Source of the DNA: Psychrobacter sp. WY6
GTDB lineage: Bacteria; Pseudomonadota; Gammaproteobacteria; Pseudomonadales; Moraxellaceae
Assembly (NCBI RefSeq): GCF_018448495.1
Contig: NZ_CP049902.1
Coordinates: 62,001 to 126,000 of the forward strand
Direction of reading: 5' to 3'
Length of the DNA: 64,000 nt
The translations under genes and the position numbers were made by a program. The notes beneath the pieces were generated by a model. It saw only the letters and a list, made by a program, of their open reading frames with translations, ran no database searches and had not been told where the DNA came from. This document shows positions 50,974-61,265 of this stretch, one piece after another (position 1 is the first letter of the stretch; every line of letters starts with the position of its first letter).

Positions 50974-51627
50974 TTATGAAGGACGGTTTTGATTCATCGC
51001 ATCAACGACTGGCGGCATTGGCTTTGGTAACTTGCCTTCTGCCTGCAGCTCTTTGGTGGTTTTGGCATCGATAGCCAGTCCAGCAATCAGGGCAATATCT
51101 TTAACAGGTTTACGCGTGCGGGTGGCAAAGCTCACTGGCACCATGCGCGCAAACTCATAAATATGCAGATAAGACTCTTCGCCACCTTCAAAGTTTTCAT
51201 CATCTTCTAAGCGAATACCACCGATTTTAGCCAAATCAGACAGCATCTCATTTTCGTCACCACTGAGACCACAGTCGGTAATCCCAAAACCCGTCATAAA
51301 ACCATTTGCCCACTGTTTCAATGCCATCACGCGCTCGTACAAATCATGTTCATCATCTGGTACTAATGGCGTGTAAGAATAAGCATCGTCTTTGTCTTTA
51401 AGCTGAAAAACAGTGTCTTCCGCTTCTTCTGTTAACAGTGTCAATGCCTCATCAGGTAACGGCGCAAAACTGAGCTCCTCAAATACCTTAGCCCATACTT
51501 GCTCATCAGGCGCATTACAGGCAGTCATAAGCCCTGTCATCAAGCCATGCACTTCGCTGATAGACACGTCAGTCCAGTCATCAAAAGCAGTCAGCCATGT
51601 ATTCCAGCCAGATATATTGTCATTCAT
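50974..51627 (-). CDS. UPF0149 family protein (YgfB type)
   Basis: 217 aa. TDVSISEVHGLMTGLMTACN, MALKQWANGFMTGFGITDC and YEFARMVPVSFATRTRKPV are typical of YgfB/YecA-like proteins; no C-terminal SEC-C motif. In pseudomonads ygfB neighbours the zapA/zapB-like genes, as here, where they are divergent. Acidic, cytoplasmic, molecular role unclear. Intact. Confidence 0.85.
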   Translation of the reverse strand: MNDNISGWNTWLTAFDDWTDVSISEVHGLMTGLMTACNAPDEQVWAKVFEELSFAPLPDEALTLLTEEAEDTVFQLKDKDDAYSYTPLVPDDEHDLYERVMALKQWANGFMTGFGITDCGLSGDENEMLSDLAKIGGIRLEDDENFEGGEESYLHIYEFARMVPVSFATRTRKPVKDIALIAGLAIDAKTTKELQAEGKLPKPMPPVVDAMNQNRPS

Positions 51628-51872
51628 AATAGAGGTCCTAGTGATTGATTATTGCTTAAAAAATATTGCTTAAAAAATAAAACAGACGGATAAAATAGGT
51701 GTGAGACATCGCTTGATATTATCAATCAAACCATGGCTAATAAAAATAAACAAACAACGTCTAATATAGGTAATTACTTTGTTGATATAGATATTATGCG
51801 GTCACCTATGGCATTATTAAACGCAGAGAACAAAATTCATTCACGCTTACTTGTTAAGGATAAAAACTGACT

Positions 51873-52311
51873 ATGTATGATCAACTTAGAATATTAGAAA
51901 AAATGATACTCGATATAAAAAAACAGTATCAGCTTGTCAGTGCTGAACTTAGCAGCCTCAAACAGCATCCTGTTAGCGACCCTCAAGAGCTTGCAGCATT
52001 AACGACCAAGCTCAACACTAGCCATAGCGAACGCGATAGTGCCAAAAAACAATTGAACGATCTCGACAAGCGCTACCAAAGCCTAGCTGAAGCGCATCAT
52101 ATGATAGGCGAAGAGCAAGATAAATTGCAAAAACAGGTTAGCCAATTGCAACAACAAAAGCCAGTTACAGCAACAAAATAATGAATTAAAGCAGCAATAT
52201 AGCGATATTAAACAGCAAAACAGTGAGCTGCAGAAAAAGAATCAATTGGCAGCTGAGCGTACACAAGTTGTATTAAAACGCTTAACCCACATTGATCAAG
52301 TAGAAGGCTGA
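51873..52311 (+). CDS. ZapB-like coiled-coil division protein (TIGR02449 type), frameshifted
   Basis: Continuous coiled coil (DQLRILEKMILDIKKQYQLV, LNDLDKRYQSLAEAHHMI) broken near 52165; the next frame reads QQQNNELKQQYSDIKQQNSE and ends VLKRLTHIDQVEG at 52311. A further one-base shift there would open a frame (LISDGNERSLLLANETDKIK) to 52412, ending 8 bp before zapA, so the real end may be 52412. Position next to zapA and ygfB supports the identity. Gln- and Lys-rich; longer than usual ZapB (~80 aa). Confidence 0.65.
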
Positions 52312-52420
52312 TCAGTGATGGCAATGAGCGATCATTACTACTTGCTAATGAAACCGACAAAATCAAAACGGTAATATCTTATATTACTCATTTTACTGAC
52401 CAAACATTGTAGGATTTATC

Positions 52421-52852
52421 ATGACCGATGACCACAAAAACTCTGTAGAAAAACAGCCGCAAAATGGCCAACAGCAAAATATTTCTTCTAAACCACAACC
52501 AGTCGCTGCAACTGGTTCAAGTACGTCGAGTGCTACTGTGAAAACCACTATCCCTGAACCACAAATCAAAAAGGTTGATATTGCAATTGCGGGTGTCACT
52601 TATCCTATATATTGCCCAGTACACGAACAAGAAGAGCTGCTCTCAGCTGTCTCGTATATCAATAACCATGCGCTAGATCTCAAACGAGATGCGCCAAGCC
52701 TCAGTCAAGAAAGCATCTTGGTACTGTGCTGCTTGAATTTGTATGAAAAAATACACACCAATCAAAGAAGCGATGAAGATCGACTACAGCAAGACAAACA
52801 ATCTGAAGCGCTATTAAATAAAATTATGAAAGACGCACAGTCTGTTTTATAA
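52421..52852 (+). CDS. zapA: Cell division protein ZapA
   Basis: FtsZ-ring cross-linker. 143 aa: a disordered Gln/Ser/Thr-rich ~45-residue N-terminus, then the ZapA fold VDIAIAGVTYPIYCPVHEQE, LLSAVSYINNHALDLKRDAP and LVLCCLNLYEKIH, then a coiled-coil tail. AGGATT precedes the ATG. The usual ssrS (6S RNA) is not directly downstream; only ~80 nt separate it from the next gene. Intact. Confidence 0.9.
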   Translation: MTDDHKNSVEKQPQNGQQQNISSKPQPVAATGSSTSSATVKTTIPEPQIKKVDIAIAGVTYPIYCPVHEQEELLSAVSYINNHALDLKRDAPSLSQESILVLCCLNLYEKIHTNQRSDEDRLQQDKQSEALLNKIMKDAQSVL

Positions 52853-52877
52853 GCGCATATTACGCGACGAAACGATA

Positions 52878-52911
52878 AGCGCTTCGCTCTGATGAGCCAA
52901 GCGCTTTTTTA
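52878..52911 (+). terminator. Terminator after zapA
   Basis: AGCGCTT / AAGCGCT outer stem with a nested GCTC-TGAT-GAGC inner stem, then a T6 run. Confidence 0.82.
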
Positions 52912-52934
52912 TGCCCAAGCCATAATCTAATTAT

Positions 52935-53231
52935 TTATACGTCAGGGTTATAAACCTTACCTGCATGAAAATCTGCTTGATGCTCATAATTGCAAAAAAA
53001 CAATGCTTGGTTTTCGCCAATAGCACTCTCACTATTTGCAGCCAAGTTGGGCTTGGTTTCAAGGACGCCGCGGTATTCAGCCAAGCTGTTGCCACAAAAA
53101 TTGCACTGACGCGGTGTAATCACATCCCCTTTTTTTGGCATCATGCTTTTGGGCGCACGCGGGTACATAAATTTATAAAACCCCCACATTACTATCCAAA
53201 TAACGATGATGATAATGATAACAGCAAACAC
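52935..53231 (-). CDS. Small membrane protein with a zinc-ribbon (PP0621-like)
   Basis: 98 aa. One N-terminal TM segment (FAVIIIIIVIWIVMWGFYKF), then two Cys pairs, RQCNFCGN and FFCNYEH with a following His, like the PP0621 family. The Cys residues could bind one zinc. Function unknown. Intact. Convergent with zapA. Confidence 0.6.
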   Translation of the reverse strand: MFAVIIIIIVIWIVMWGFYKFMYPRAPKSMMPKKGDVITPRQCNFCGNSLAEYRGVLETKPNLAANSESAIGENQALFFCNYEHQADFHAGKVYNPDV

Positions 53232-53411
53232 GGCAGTGCTCCTTTAAATATGAGTAAGCGCTATGAATGATAAAAGCCGTTTGGCGGATTATTCAATACG
53301 TCTAGACAGTATAACTTAACCAGCAATACTGACAATAGTGCTATGCTTTAGCGAGTTAATTGTCCATCCATTTATCATGATAATTTATCAATAAATGCCA
53401 TGATATGGCGT

Positions 53412-53440
53412 AAAAAACTGGCCATAGCGGGCCAGTTTTT
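53412..53440 (-). terminator. Terminator after glyS
   Basis: AAAAACTGGCC / GGCCAGTTTTT hairpin with symmetrical A/T flanks, 42 bp past the glyS stop. Confidence 0.88.
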
Positions 53441-53481
53441 TATTAAATAGAAAATAAAGTGAGCGATCTATATTAGTGAAA

Positions 53482-55575
53482 CTATAGCTGCAACTCACTG
53501 ATATCAGCGACGGTTAAAAACAATGCACGTACTTGCTTAAGCAGCGCTAAGCGGTTGTTTTTAAGGGCGGCGTCTTCACTGTTGACCATCACATTATCAA
53601 AGAATTGCGTCAGCGGCTCATCTAAGCTAGCAAGTGTTTGCAATACTTGCGTGTAACCCGCTTGCTCTAGCAGCGGTTTAACCGCCGTCTGCGCTTGTAT
53701 TACACTTGCGTATAAACCTTGCTCGGCAGGCTCAGATAATAACGCTTCATCGACAGTATCAGCGACACTCACTTCTGACTTGGCTAATATATTGGCGACA
53801 CGCTTGTTTGAATCAGCAAGCATCGAGGCTTGTGACAATTCGCTAAAGGCTTGTACCGCGCGAATACGCTGATCAAAATCAAGCGGCATATGCGGGTTAA
53901 TCGCTTGCACTGCCTGAATGGTATCGACGCTCACTCCCTGCTCGGTATACATCGCACGATAGCGCGAGTTTAAGAATGCCATGACCTGAGTAAACGTATC
54001 ACCCATTTTTTCAATCTTGCTGCCTTCAGCGTCACTATAGCCTTTGATTGCTTGTTCAACGAGCGCAACCAGATTAATTGGCAATTGCTTTTCAATCAAA
54101 ATACGCAAGATACCGATGGCTGAGCGACGTAAGCTGAACGGATCTTTTGACCCTGTCGGCGCTTGGTCAATGGCAAAAATACCAACAAGCGTATCTAAAC
54201 GGTCAGCTAATGCTAAGCAAATGCCAATTGGCGTCTGTGGTAATACGTCACCGCTGAACTTTGGCAAATACTGCTCTTCTAAACTTGCCGCGACTGCTTC
54301 AGGCTCATTATTCAGACGCGCATAATAAGTGCCTGCAATACCTTGTAATTCAGGATATTCACCGACCAATGAGCTTGCCAAATCAGCTTTTGACAAAATA
54401 CCCGCACGCACCGTTTCATCGATATCAATCTGCTGACCCTGCTGTTGCATCAAGGCGGCAATAAAGGCGGCAAGCTTGGCAATACGCTCAGATTTTTCCC
54501 AAATCGTACCCAGCTTATCTTGGAAGACGCGAGTTTTCAAGCTTTCTGTCAACGCAAATAATGGCTGTTTTTGATCTTGTAAGAAGAAAAACTCGGCATC
54601 GGCCAAACGCGGACGCACGACTTTCTCATTACCTTCGATAATTTGATTGGGGTCTTTTGACTCAATGTTGGTAATAAAAATAAAGTAAGGCTGCAACTTG
54701 CCTGCTTTATCAGTTAAGCAAAAATACTTTTGATCCGCTTGCATGGTCGAGATAAGCGCTTCTTGCGGCACTTGTAAAAAACGCGGCTCAAAGCTTGCTC
54801 GCAGTGCAATCGGGAAATCAACCAATGCGGTGACTTCATCCAACAAATCTTGCGGCACGATAGCATCAGCATTGACTTCATCAGCCAATGCTTTGACTTG
54901 GTTTTTGATCAGCATTTGACGCTTATCAAAATCAGCCACGACTTTTAAACCGCCTAGTAATTCTTCGTAGTCATTGGCGTGCGCAATCTCATGATAATTA
55001 GGACTATGGAAGCGATGACCACGAGTTTGTGTTCCCGTCTGATAGCCTTGGATAGTAGCGTCAATGACAGTACTATCTTGCATCAATACCACCCATTGTA
55101 CTGGACGCACAAATTCATTGCGACTGGCCCCTGAACGCATACGCTTAGCAATCGGTAGATTGTCGAGTGCAGTCTGAAAAATGGCAGCTAACAGTTCAGT
55201 AGTTGCTTGACCATGAATGACTTGCTCATAACCGACATAATCACCTTTGTCGGTGTTAATCGTTATCAACTCGCTGGCCTCAATACCTAAGCCCTTGGCA
55301 AAACCCATTGCCGCGCGTGTTGGATTACCTTCCGCATCAAACGCGGCTTTAATCGCAGGGCCGCGTTTTTGCTCACTGCGATCCGGCTGCTTATCGCTAA
55401 TACCCTGAATCTGAAGTGCCAAACGACGCGGGGCAGCAAAGGCTTTGATACTATCGAAGCTGATTTCTGCTTCATTTAATTGTTCGGTGACACTCGCTTG
55501 TAGCGCATCACGTAGAGGTTTTAGGCTTTTTGGAGGTAGCTCTTCACACCCCAGTTCAAATAGAATAGTACTCAT
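53482..55575 (-). CDS. glyS: Glycyl-tRNA synthetase beta subunit GlyS
   Basis: 697 aa, usual length. N-terminus TILFELGCEELPPKSLKPLR and AAPRRLALQIQG, QKRGPAIKAAFDAEGNPTRA, ALISTMQADQKYFCLTDKAG, FITNIESKDPNQIIEGNEKV, LADAEFFFLQDQKQ, the HD-like KADLASSLVGEYPELQG, GICLALADRLDTLVGIFAI and SKDPFSLRRSAIGILRILIE are all present. Intact; 9 bp after glyQ, forming the glyQS operon. Confidence 0.97.
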   Translation of the reverse strand: MSTILFELGCEELPPKSLKPLRDALQASVTEQLNEAEISFDSIKAFAAPRRLALQIQGISDKQPDRSEQKRGPAIKAAFDAEGNPTRAAMGFAKGLGIEASELITINTDKGDYVGYEQVIHGQATTELLAAIFQTALDNLPIAKRMRSGASRNEFVRPVQWVVLMQDSTVIDATIQGYQTGTQTRGHRFHSPNYHEIAHANDYEELLGGLKVVADFDKRQMLIKNQVKALADEVNADAIVPQDLLDEVTALVDFPIALRASFEPRFLQVPQEALISTMQADQKYFCLTDKAGKLQPYFIFITNIESKDPNQIIEGNEKVVRPRLADAEFFFLQDQKQPLFALTESLKTRVFQDKLGTIWEKSERIAKLAAFIAALMQQQGQQIDIDETVRAGILSKADLASSLVGEYPELQGIAGTYYARLNNEPEAVAASLEEQYLPKFSGDVLPQTPIGICLALADRLDTLVGIFAIDQAPTGSKDPFSLRRSAIGILRILIEKQLPINLVALVEQAIKGYSDAEGSKIEKMGDTFTQVMAFLNSRYRAMYTEQGVSVDTIQAVQAINPHMPLDFDQRIRAVQAFSELSQASMLADSNKRVANILAKSEVSVADTVDEALLSEPAEQGLYASVIQAQTAVKPLLEQAGYTQVLQTLASLDEPLTQFFDNVMVNSEDAALKNNRLALLKQVRALFLTVADISELQL

Positions 55576-55584
55576 GGGATGCTC

Positions 55585-56640
55585 CTATTTATTGTTATTA
55601 GTAGATTGGTTGTTATCAATAGCTTGATTACTTTCTGTATTCTCAGCGGCTTCTTCTTTTGGCAAATACTTATCGAGCGCCGCTTGACGATGCACCTCAT
55701 CTGCCAATGGAAAACCCAATTTTGCGCGTGCTTCAACGTAACCAATGGCAACCTTACGGGCAAGCGTACGCACACGTAGGATAAAACGCTGACGTTCGGT
55801 CACTGAAATCGCACCACGAGCGTCGAGTAAATTAAAAGCATGTGAGGCTTTTAGTACCATCTCATAAGCAGGTAATGACAAACTTTCGGCAACCAATTTA
55901 TCTGCTTGCTGCTCATAAAAATCAAACATCTGACCCATCATTGGCACATCAGCGTGCTCAAAGTTGTAAGTCGACTGCTCAACTTCGTTTTGATGGAAGA
56001 CATCGCCATAAGTGACGCGGCCAAACTCACCATCTGCCCAAACCAAATCATAAACGCTATCGACGCCTTGCACATACATTGCCAAGCGCTCAAGTCCATA
56101 AGTGATTTCACCAGTCACCGGAAAGCACTCAAGACCGCCTACTTGCTGGAAATACGTAAACTGGGTCACTTCCATACCGTTGAGCCAAATCTCCCAGCCT
56201 AATCCCCACGCACCCAGCGTTGGCGACTCCCAGTTATCTTCAACAAAACGCACATCGTGCACCAATGGATCAATACCAATGGCTCTTAGCGAGTCCAAAT
56301 ACAGCTCTTGGATATTGGGTGGATTTGGCTTAAGCACCACTTGAAACTGATAATAATGCTGCAAGCGGTTGGGGTTGTCACCGTAGCGACCATCAGTTGG
56401 ACGACGTGATGGCTGCACATAAGCAGCATTCCAACGCTCAGGACCTAACGAGCGTAAAAATGTCGCGGTGTGAAAAGTACCCGCGCCGACTTCCATATCA
56501 TAAGGCTGCAAGATAACACAGCCCTTATCTGCCCAATAATTCTGTAGGGTTAGGATTAAATCCTGAAACGTCATCGGTTGAGGGTCTGTATTTTCTATCA
56601 TCGGAGTTGTCGCTTGGGATGTCATAGTTTGGGTTTTCAT
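55585..56640 (-). CDS. glyQ: Glycyl-tRNA synthetase alpha subunit GlyQ
   Basis: Class II catalytic alpha subunit. [100 protein letters not shown] block and [18 protein letters not shown]. Start placed at 56640 ([10 protein letters not shown]); 56730 is in-frame but adds an unlikely leader. About 352 aa, with an Asn/Glu-rich C-terminal extension of ~40 aa. Intact. Confidence 0.97.
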   Translation of the reverse strand: MKTQTMTSQATTPMIENTDPQPMTFQDLILTLQNYWADKGCVILQPYDMEVGAGTFHTATFLRSLGPERWNAAYVQPSRRPTDGRYGDNPNRLQHYYQFQVVLKPNPPNIQELYLDSLRAIGIDPLVHDVRFVEDNWESPTLGAWGLGWEIWLNGMEVTQFTYFQQVGGLECFPVTGEITYGLERLAMYVQGVDSVYDLVWADGEFGRVTYGDVFHQNEVEQSTYNFEHADVPMMGQMFDFYEQQADKLVAESLSLPAYEMVLKASHAFNLLDARGAISVTERQRFILRVRTLARKVAIGYVEARAKLGFPLADEVHRQAALDKYLPKEEAAENTESNQAIDNNQSTNNNK

Positions 56641-56854
56641 AGTAAAGCCACTGTGGAATGGATATTTATAAATAAAGTTTTGATAGCACTCGTATAGCCT
56701 ATTCGGCAACGACTCTATTTGCCTGCTCACCTTACTAAAAATTGACTATTTTATCTATATTTACATCAATTAAATTTATGCTGCAGACCTAAACCAGTCG
56801 TTATAAGGCTCATTTATAATCAAACTGCTGCAATATAGGAGGCTCAAAAGTAGC

Positions 56855-56889
56855 AGATAAAAAAATACCCAAATGCGCGAGCATCTGGG
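56855..56889 (-). terminator. Terminator after pspC-like gene
   Basis: On the minus strand CCCAGATGC-TCGC-GCATTTGGG (9 bp including one G-T) is followed by TATTTTTTT. Confidence 0.85.
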
Positions 56890-57062
56890 CAGGAGGAAAG
56901 GTATGTCTTTGGTATCCTGATGAGTCAGGCTTTTTGTTTTTTAGTCGAACTGCTATTCTCTTTTTTTGGTAAAAATCTATCTGAGACAATCTCGATAGTG
57001 ATGCTATTAAAACGGTACTACTATTAAGCTATTAAAAAGATAAGAGCAAATATAAAAAAATC

Positions 57063-57275
57063 TTATTGGTAAGACGCACTAGTCGCTTTTGGCATGATTA
57101 TCCATAAAATTATATAAATTAAGATGCCAGGTACTGCTGCACTTAAAGATGAGATAATCACGAATAATACTCTCACCCAATTTGGTGACCAACCAACGTA
57201 TTCGGCAATGCCGCCCATCACACCTGCTATCATGCGATTGTTCTGTGAGCGATGTAGTTTTGCTAGTTTAGCCAA
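57063..57275 (-). CDS. pspC: PspC-domain stress-response protein
   Basis: 70 aa. LHRSQNNRMIAGVMGGIAEY then VGWSPNWVRVLFVIISSLSA, a TM helix and VPGILIYIILWIIMPKA; this is the classical PspC core (G(V/M)xxGIAxxFG...W..R). A stand-alone PspC; other psp genes are not here. Intact. Confidence 0.88.
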   Translation of the reverse strand: MAKLAKLHRSQNNRMIAGVMGGIAEYVGWSPNWVRVLFVIISSLSAAVPGILIYIILWIIMPKATSASYQ

Positions 57276-57836
57276 ATCAAATACCTCTCTATCATTTCTA
57301 TTGTTATTTAAAACTCTGCTTTTTACTTTTTTTCTTCTATTTTTATGCTTTTTTCCGAGTCTAGTTAGGAAGTTGCTTAGCCTTCTTAACTTATGAATAA
57401 GTATAGCAACTATTTAATATTCATCTGTTGAACGTATAGACGTACTTTGTGAGTTTATGCTAACCAAGCTTGCCCTAATCTGTCATAAAACCTCATAAAC
57501 TGCTGATTTTAAATAGTTATTTCAAAATGTTTCACGATTAGCTTTATTACTGCCATATTACACATGTTGTTACAAATCCAATATTTAGCCATTTTCAGCA
57601 CATAGATATTGTGTAGATGGAACTTCAGAAATGGTGAGATAGTCAAACAATCACAGTTAAATTAATAACTTGGTCATATTTTTATCAGAAAAAAGTCATA
57701 TAAAAAAACACCCTTTTACAATAACCTACCTGTAAATCGCCTTAAACCTTTATAACATGCTGGTAAATAACAGATATTCCAGCAGTCTATCGATAAAATT
57801 AGTGCGATGAAGCATGACTAAAAATTAAGGAAAGCT
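57276..57836. other. pspC-nadR divergent spacer
   Basis: 560 bp, very AT-rich; no gene or clear hairpin. It should hold both promoters. Confidence 0.5.
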
Positions 57837-58874
57837 ATGTACGAGTCAGGATTGATGATTGGACATTTTGAGCCACTACATTTAGGTCAAATGCGCAGTA
57901 TATTGGCTGCGGCAGGACAAGCGAAAACCTTGCATATTATCATTATGGCGCATCCAGCACCGCATCCAGATTTTGACATTACTTTGCAAGACAAAGCACG
58001 TTGGCTACAGATGGCGTGTGCTGATTTACCATTTATCCAAATTCATACCACTCATGAGATTGAGCTACCGCTACATGATAGCTTCGTTGATGTGACAATC
58101 GACATTCCTGCCAGCAATGCCAAACTACAACGTTTGACGACAGCGCTCGACTTACCAGCAGATACAGCCTTGTTTGTCGCAGAAAACCACCCATTGGCGC
58201 AGAGTGATGTCTATGAGCGATTATCGATACCAGTCGTCACGACCCCGTTACAGCCTGAGTTTGATTCTTATGCCATCGCTCGTAATCCAGTCGCGCATTG
58301 GTCAGCTATTCATCCCCAAGCGCGCGGCGACTATACCAAAACGGTGGCGATTGTTGGCGGCGAAAGTTCGGGTAAGACCACATTGGTGCATAAACTGGCC
58401 AATTATTATGGCGCCAGCTTTGCTTTAGAGATGGGACGCTTATATGTCGGTACAGATTTGGGTGGTAGTGAAGTCGGTCTACAATACAATGACTATGGTC
58501 CGATTGCCCTTCAGCATGCTCAAGCTATAAGAGATGCGGCGGCTAATGCGACCGCTTCTGTCACCATCGTTGATACCGATTTTGTGACCACTCAAGCATT
58601 TGTGAAGAATATGAAGGTCGCAGCCATACTTTTGTGGCGGCTTGTATCGATGAGTTTCGCTTAGATCATACCATTATGCTGGATAACAATACGCCGTGGA
58701 TTGATGATGGCATGCGCTCATTGGGCACGCCTGAGGCGCGTGGACGCTTTGAGCAACGTCTCGTCGATATTTTTGCTCGTCATGATATCACCACACATGG
58801 TTGATCAGCCAGATTACGATGCGCGCTATCAGCAAGCGCTGCTACTTATCGATCAGTATGTTTATGGCAGATAG
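57837..58874 (+). CDS. nadR: NadR-like ribosylnicotinamide kinase / degenerate NMN adenylyltransferase (two frameshifts)
   Basis: NAD-salvage enzyme, about 346 aa. The N-terminal nucleotidyltransferase domain has GLMIGHFEPLHLGQMRSI where HxGH is expected (reads HLGQ) and FDSYAIARNPVAHW where ISxTxxR is expected. The C-terminal ribosylnicotinamide kinase has Walker A VAIVGGESSGKTTLVHKLAN, ALEMGRLYVGTDLGG, TIVDTDFVTTQAF and, after a break near 58605, RSHTFVAACIDEFRLDH and LDNNTPWIDDGMRSLGT; a last break near 58795 leads to YDARYQQALLLIDQYVYGR. No helix-turn-helix repressor domain. Followed by pnuC. Confidence 0.85.
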
Positions 58875-58986
58875 AGGAGATGGTAAAAATAGCGATGGCA
58901 AGAATAGCGATAATACAAAAATAATATGATACTAAAAATAAAATAAGAACTCATTGTAGTTTTAATACTTTAAGGAAAAAGGCTTT

Positions 58987-59716
58987 ATGCGTATTCAGCT
59001 ATTAGATAATATTACTGGAAAGTGGGCGATGCAATGGATTGTCACTTGGTTCATTTGCGGGGTGATAGCATTATCCGCAGGTTTTGGCTCACGACAGAAC
59101 ACACCACACTTGATATGTTTTATTTGGGCGTGTCTTTCGTTGGTTTGGTCTGTGTGGTTTCGCTATCATTTCGCAAAAACGTCATGGGCAACGGGTTGGG
59201 AATGGCAGCGACTGCGGGAGAAGTCGTCGTGCAGGCGACGTCTGGTGCAGTCGGTTTGATGCTCGCGCCGCTCTTTAATTTTTTCACCCATGTCTACGGT
59301 ATTTTTTATTGGTCAAAACATACCGATCCTGATGGCGACATGATACCAAAGGCGGCGAGCAAAGCGGTTTGGTTGATTACCGCTGCCTTTATTATTATTG
59401 GTCTCGCACTTTTTCCCACGGTAAATGATTTACTCGCCAGCTATGGCTATGCAGTGGTTGAAGATGATATAGTAAATTCCTAGGATTTATCTCCTTCTTT
59501 TGGATCAACGTCATTGCTTTTGTCCTCTCCATTACTGCACAAGCCGCGATGATTTTGCGCTATTCATTTAACTGGTGGTTATGGATTATCGTTAACTTTG
59601 TCTGGCTCATCGTCAATCTAATGTCGGGCAATTACATTTTTGCCATTCAAACCATGATATATCAAATAAACGCCTTTATTGGTTTGTATGAATGGCAGCG
59701 CAGTGAACAAGGTTAA
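58987..59716 (+). CDS. pnuC: Nicotinamide riboside transporter PnuC (frameshifts)
   Basis: Inner-membrane transporter for nicotinamide riboside. MQWIVTWFICGVIALSAGF, FYLGVSFVGLVCVVSLSFRK, NFFTHVYGIFYWSKHTDPDG, AVWLITAAFIIIGLALF and, after a break near 59480, WINVIAFVLSITAQAAMILR, YQINAFIGLYEWQRSEQG. These fit the PnuC fold with about seven TM helices. Two breaks (near 59095 and 59480). Follows nadR by 112 bp; riboside uptake and kinase form a salvage pair. Confidence 0.88.
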
Positions 59717-59909
59717 CGGTTATCTTGTGTGACGCATAAGCGCTGATATCTCAAAAGAATAAAACCAAAGATCTCGCAGATATTGGCAAACATGTTGATA
59801 GCGCTATAGGTTTTGACTGTGGCGTCTATCAGATAATGTGGTGGACTGGCTCAATTAGTGCTACAACTGATAGGAGAGATTTTTCAATTCATCTAACACG
59901 GAGGTTAGT

Positions 59910-60361
59910 ATGTCTCGTACTCAGCAAAAACGCCTATCTAAACGCACACTTGAGCAATGGCTTAGTGAATATTCTGTCAGTCATCAAAACCTAGTCAATA
60001 AAAAATCCATTGGCTATGCGTTCCTACTATATTTGTCAGCCTGTTAGGCATGGGCATGTCGCTATCAGTTTGGTTTACCTTGGTACTCAGCGCGTTGGTA
60101 TTGTTATTTTATATGCGTCTGTCCACGCCGTTGTTCTTGGCGATGGGAATGTTTATTCTTATTTGTTTGTCAGTAATGGCATTATTACCATGGGGCTTTA
60201 AGGTTTGGGCAGCTATTTTTGTGGTTGCTTGGATTGGACAGTTCATCGGTCATAAAATTGAAGGCAAAAAACCCTCATTTTTTGAAGACTTACAATTTTT
60301 ATTAATTGGTCCAGCATGGGTAGCTAATAGCTTGATGGGTCGTAAAAAAAGCCAAGCCTAA
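59910..60361 (+). CDS. Mpo1-like (DUF962) membrane protein (frameshift at an A run)
   Basis: About 150 aa. TLEQWLSEYSVSHQNLVNKK then, with one A restored near 60005, IHWLCVPTIFVSLLGMGM (His and Pro of the family), four TM helices, and the signature FIGHKIEGKKPSFFEDLQFL. The yeast member Mpo1 is an Fe-dependent dioxygenase in fatty-acid alpha-oxidation; bacterial substrates are unknown. GGAGG lies 6 bp before the ATG. Downstream of pnuC but 193 bp away. Confidence 0.82.
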
Positions 60362-60463
60362 CTATTTATCCTTGATAGTATCTTTAAGATTAGTATCTTT
60401 AAGCTCGGTATCGTTAGAATTAGTACCTAAAAAACCACTATCTAAAACTGATATCTTGACTCA

Positions 60464-60500
60464 AAAAAGCACCGCTCAACAATCCGTTAAGTGGTGCTTT
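60464..60500 (+). terminator. Terminator after Mpo1-like gene
   Basis: AAGCACCGCTCAAC / GTTAAGTGGTGCTT imperfect hairpin followed by a short T run. Confidence 0.65.
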
Positions 60501-60720
60501 GTATGTTAAGCTATCAAAGAACAAATTATGAAAAATAAGCTATCAAAAAAATTTATTGACTGTAATTAATTACTCTAACTTTCAGAACAATAACACTGTA
60601 AATATAGCGTCAAATAGCCACAGCAGAACCTTTTACTTCAAAATAGAGCCATTCATTTTAGAATAGAACCAACAGCACAAATTCAGCCTATTCGCCCGAT
60701 AGTTAATACGCGACAAGCTT

Positions 60721-60790
60721 TTACGCAATATACTGTAGAAATTCTTCATTACGCGCCATCACCGACAGATACAGCACTGGCTGTCCCGTC
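60721..60790 (-). pseudogene. Possible C-terminal fragment of a lost minus-strand gene
   Basis: Minus-strand reading TGQPVLYLSVMARNEEFLQY ending IA-stop looks like a real protein end, but the upstream part is absent where the LysR fragment starts. Not recognised; could be chance. Confidence 0.25.
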
Positions 60791-61228
60791 CTAAACGTTG
60801 AGTTGGATTTTTCTGATCGACACATTGACTTGATCGAAGAAGGATATGAGTTGGTCGAGTATTAAGAGCTGCAAGATTCCAGCGACCAAGCAAAACGGCT
60901 GGCGCTGACTCGTTATTCGCTCTGTGCCAATCCCGATTATCTGAGCAGAATGGGATTACTTGAGACGCTAGCAGATTTGAGAAATCATGAGTTTTTACAA
61001 TATGGTCTGGGCAAAAGAAGCAACCTATAGCTGACCGATAAATAAGGCAGAAGGCACAACCACACGACTCATGCCAAAATTAATGCCGCTAATGCTGAGT
61101 TTTTGGTAGATATGGCCGTCAAAGGTCAGGGCATTACCTTTATACAAGGTCAATATCTGAATACAGTGTCGATATTTGCTCACGCAAATAATATCACATG
61201 TCTATCACAGTCGAATTATCGCTTATAG
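60782..61228 (+). pseudogene. Decayed LysR-type regulator, substrate-binding domain fragment
   Basis: One frame reads ELDFSDRHIDLIEEGYELV, LQDSSDQAKRLALTRYSLCA, NPDYLSRMGLLETLADLRNH, FLQYGLGKRSN, INAANAEFLVDMAVKGQGIT and FIQGQYL, which line up with the effector domain of LysR regulators. Three in-frame stop codons interrupt it, the helix-turn-helix part is missing and a few codons are lost before LQDSS. Unlike the other broken genes here, the frame is kept and stops occur, so this is genuine decay. Confidence 0.8.
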
Positions 61229-61265
61229 CCTTACCGAATCCAGCAATCTTAGTTACTTATGCGCC

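Noticed and set aside
52853..52934. Expected 6S RNA (ssrS) site after zapA
   Set aside because: Only ~80 nt are available and they form the zapA terminator.
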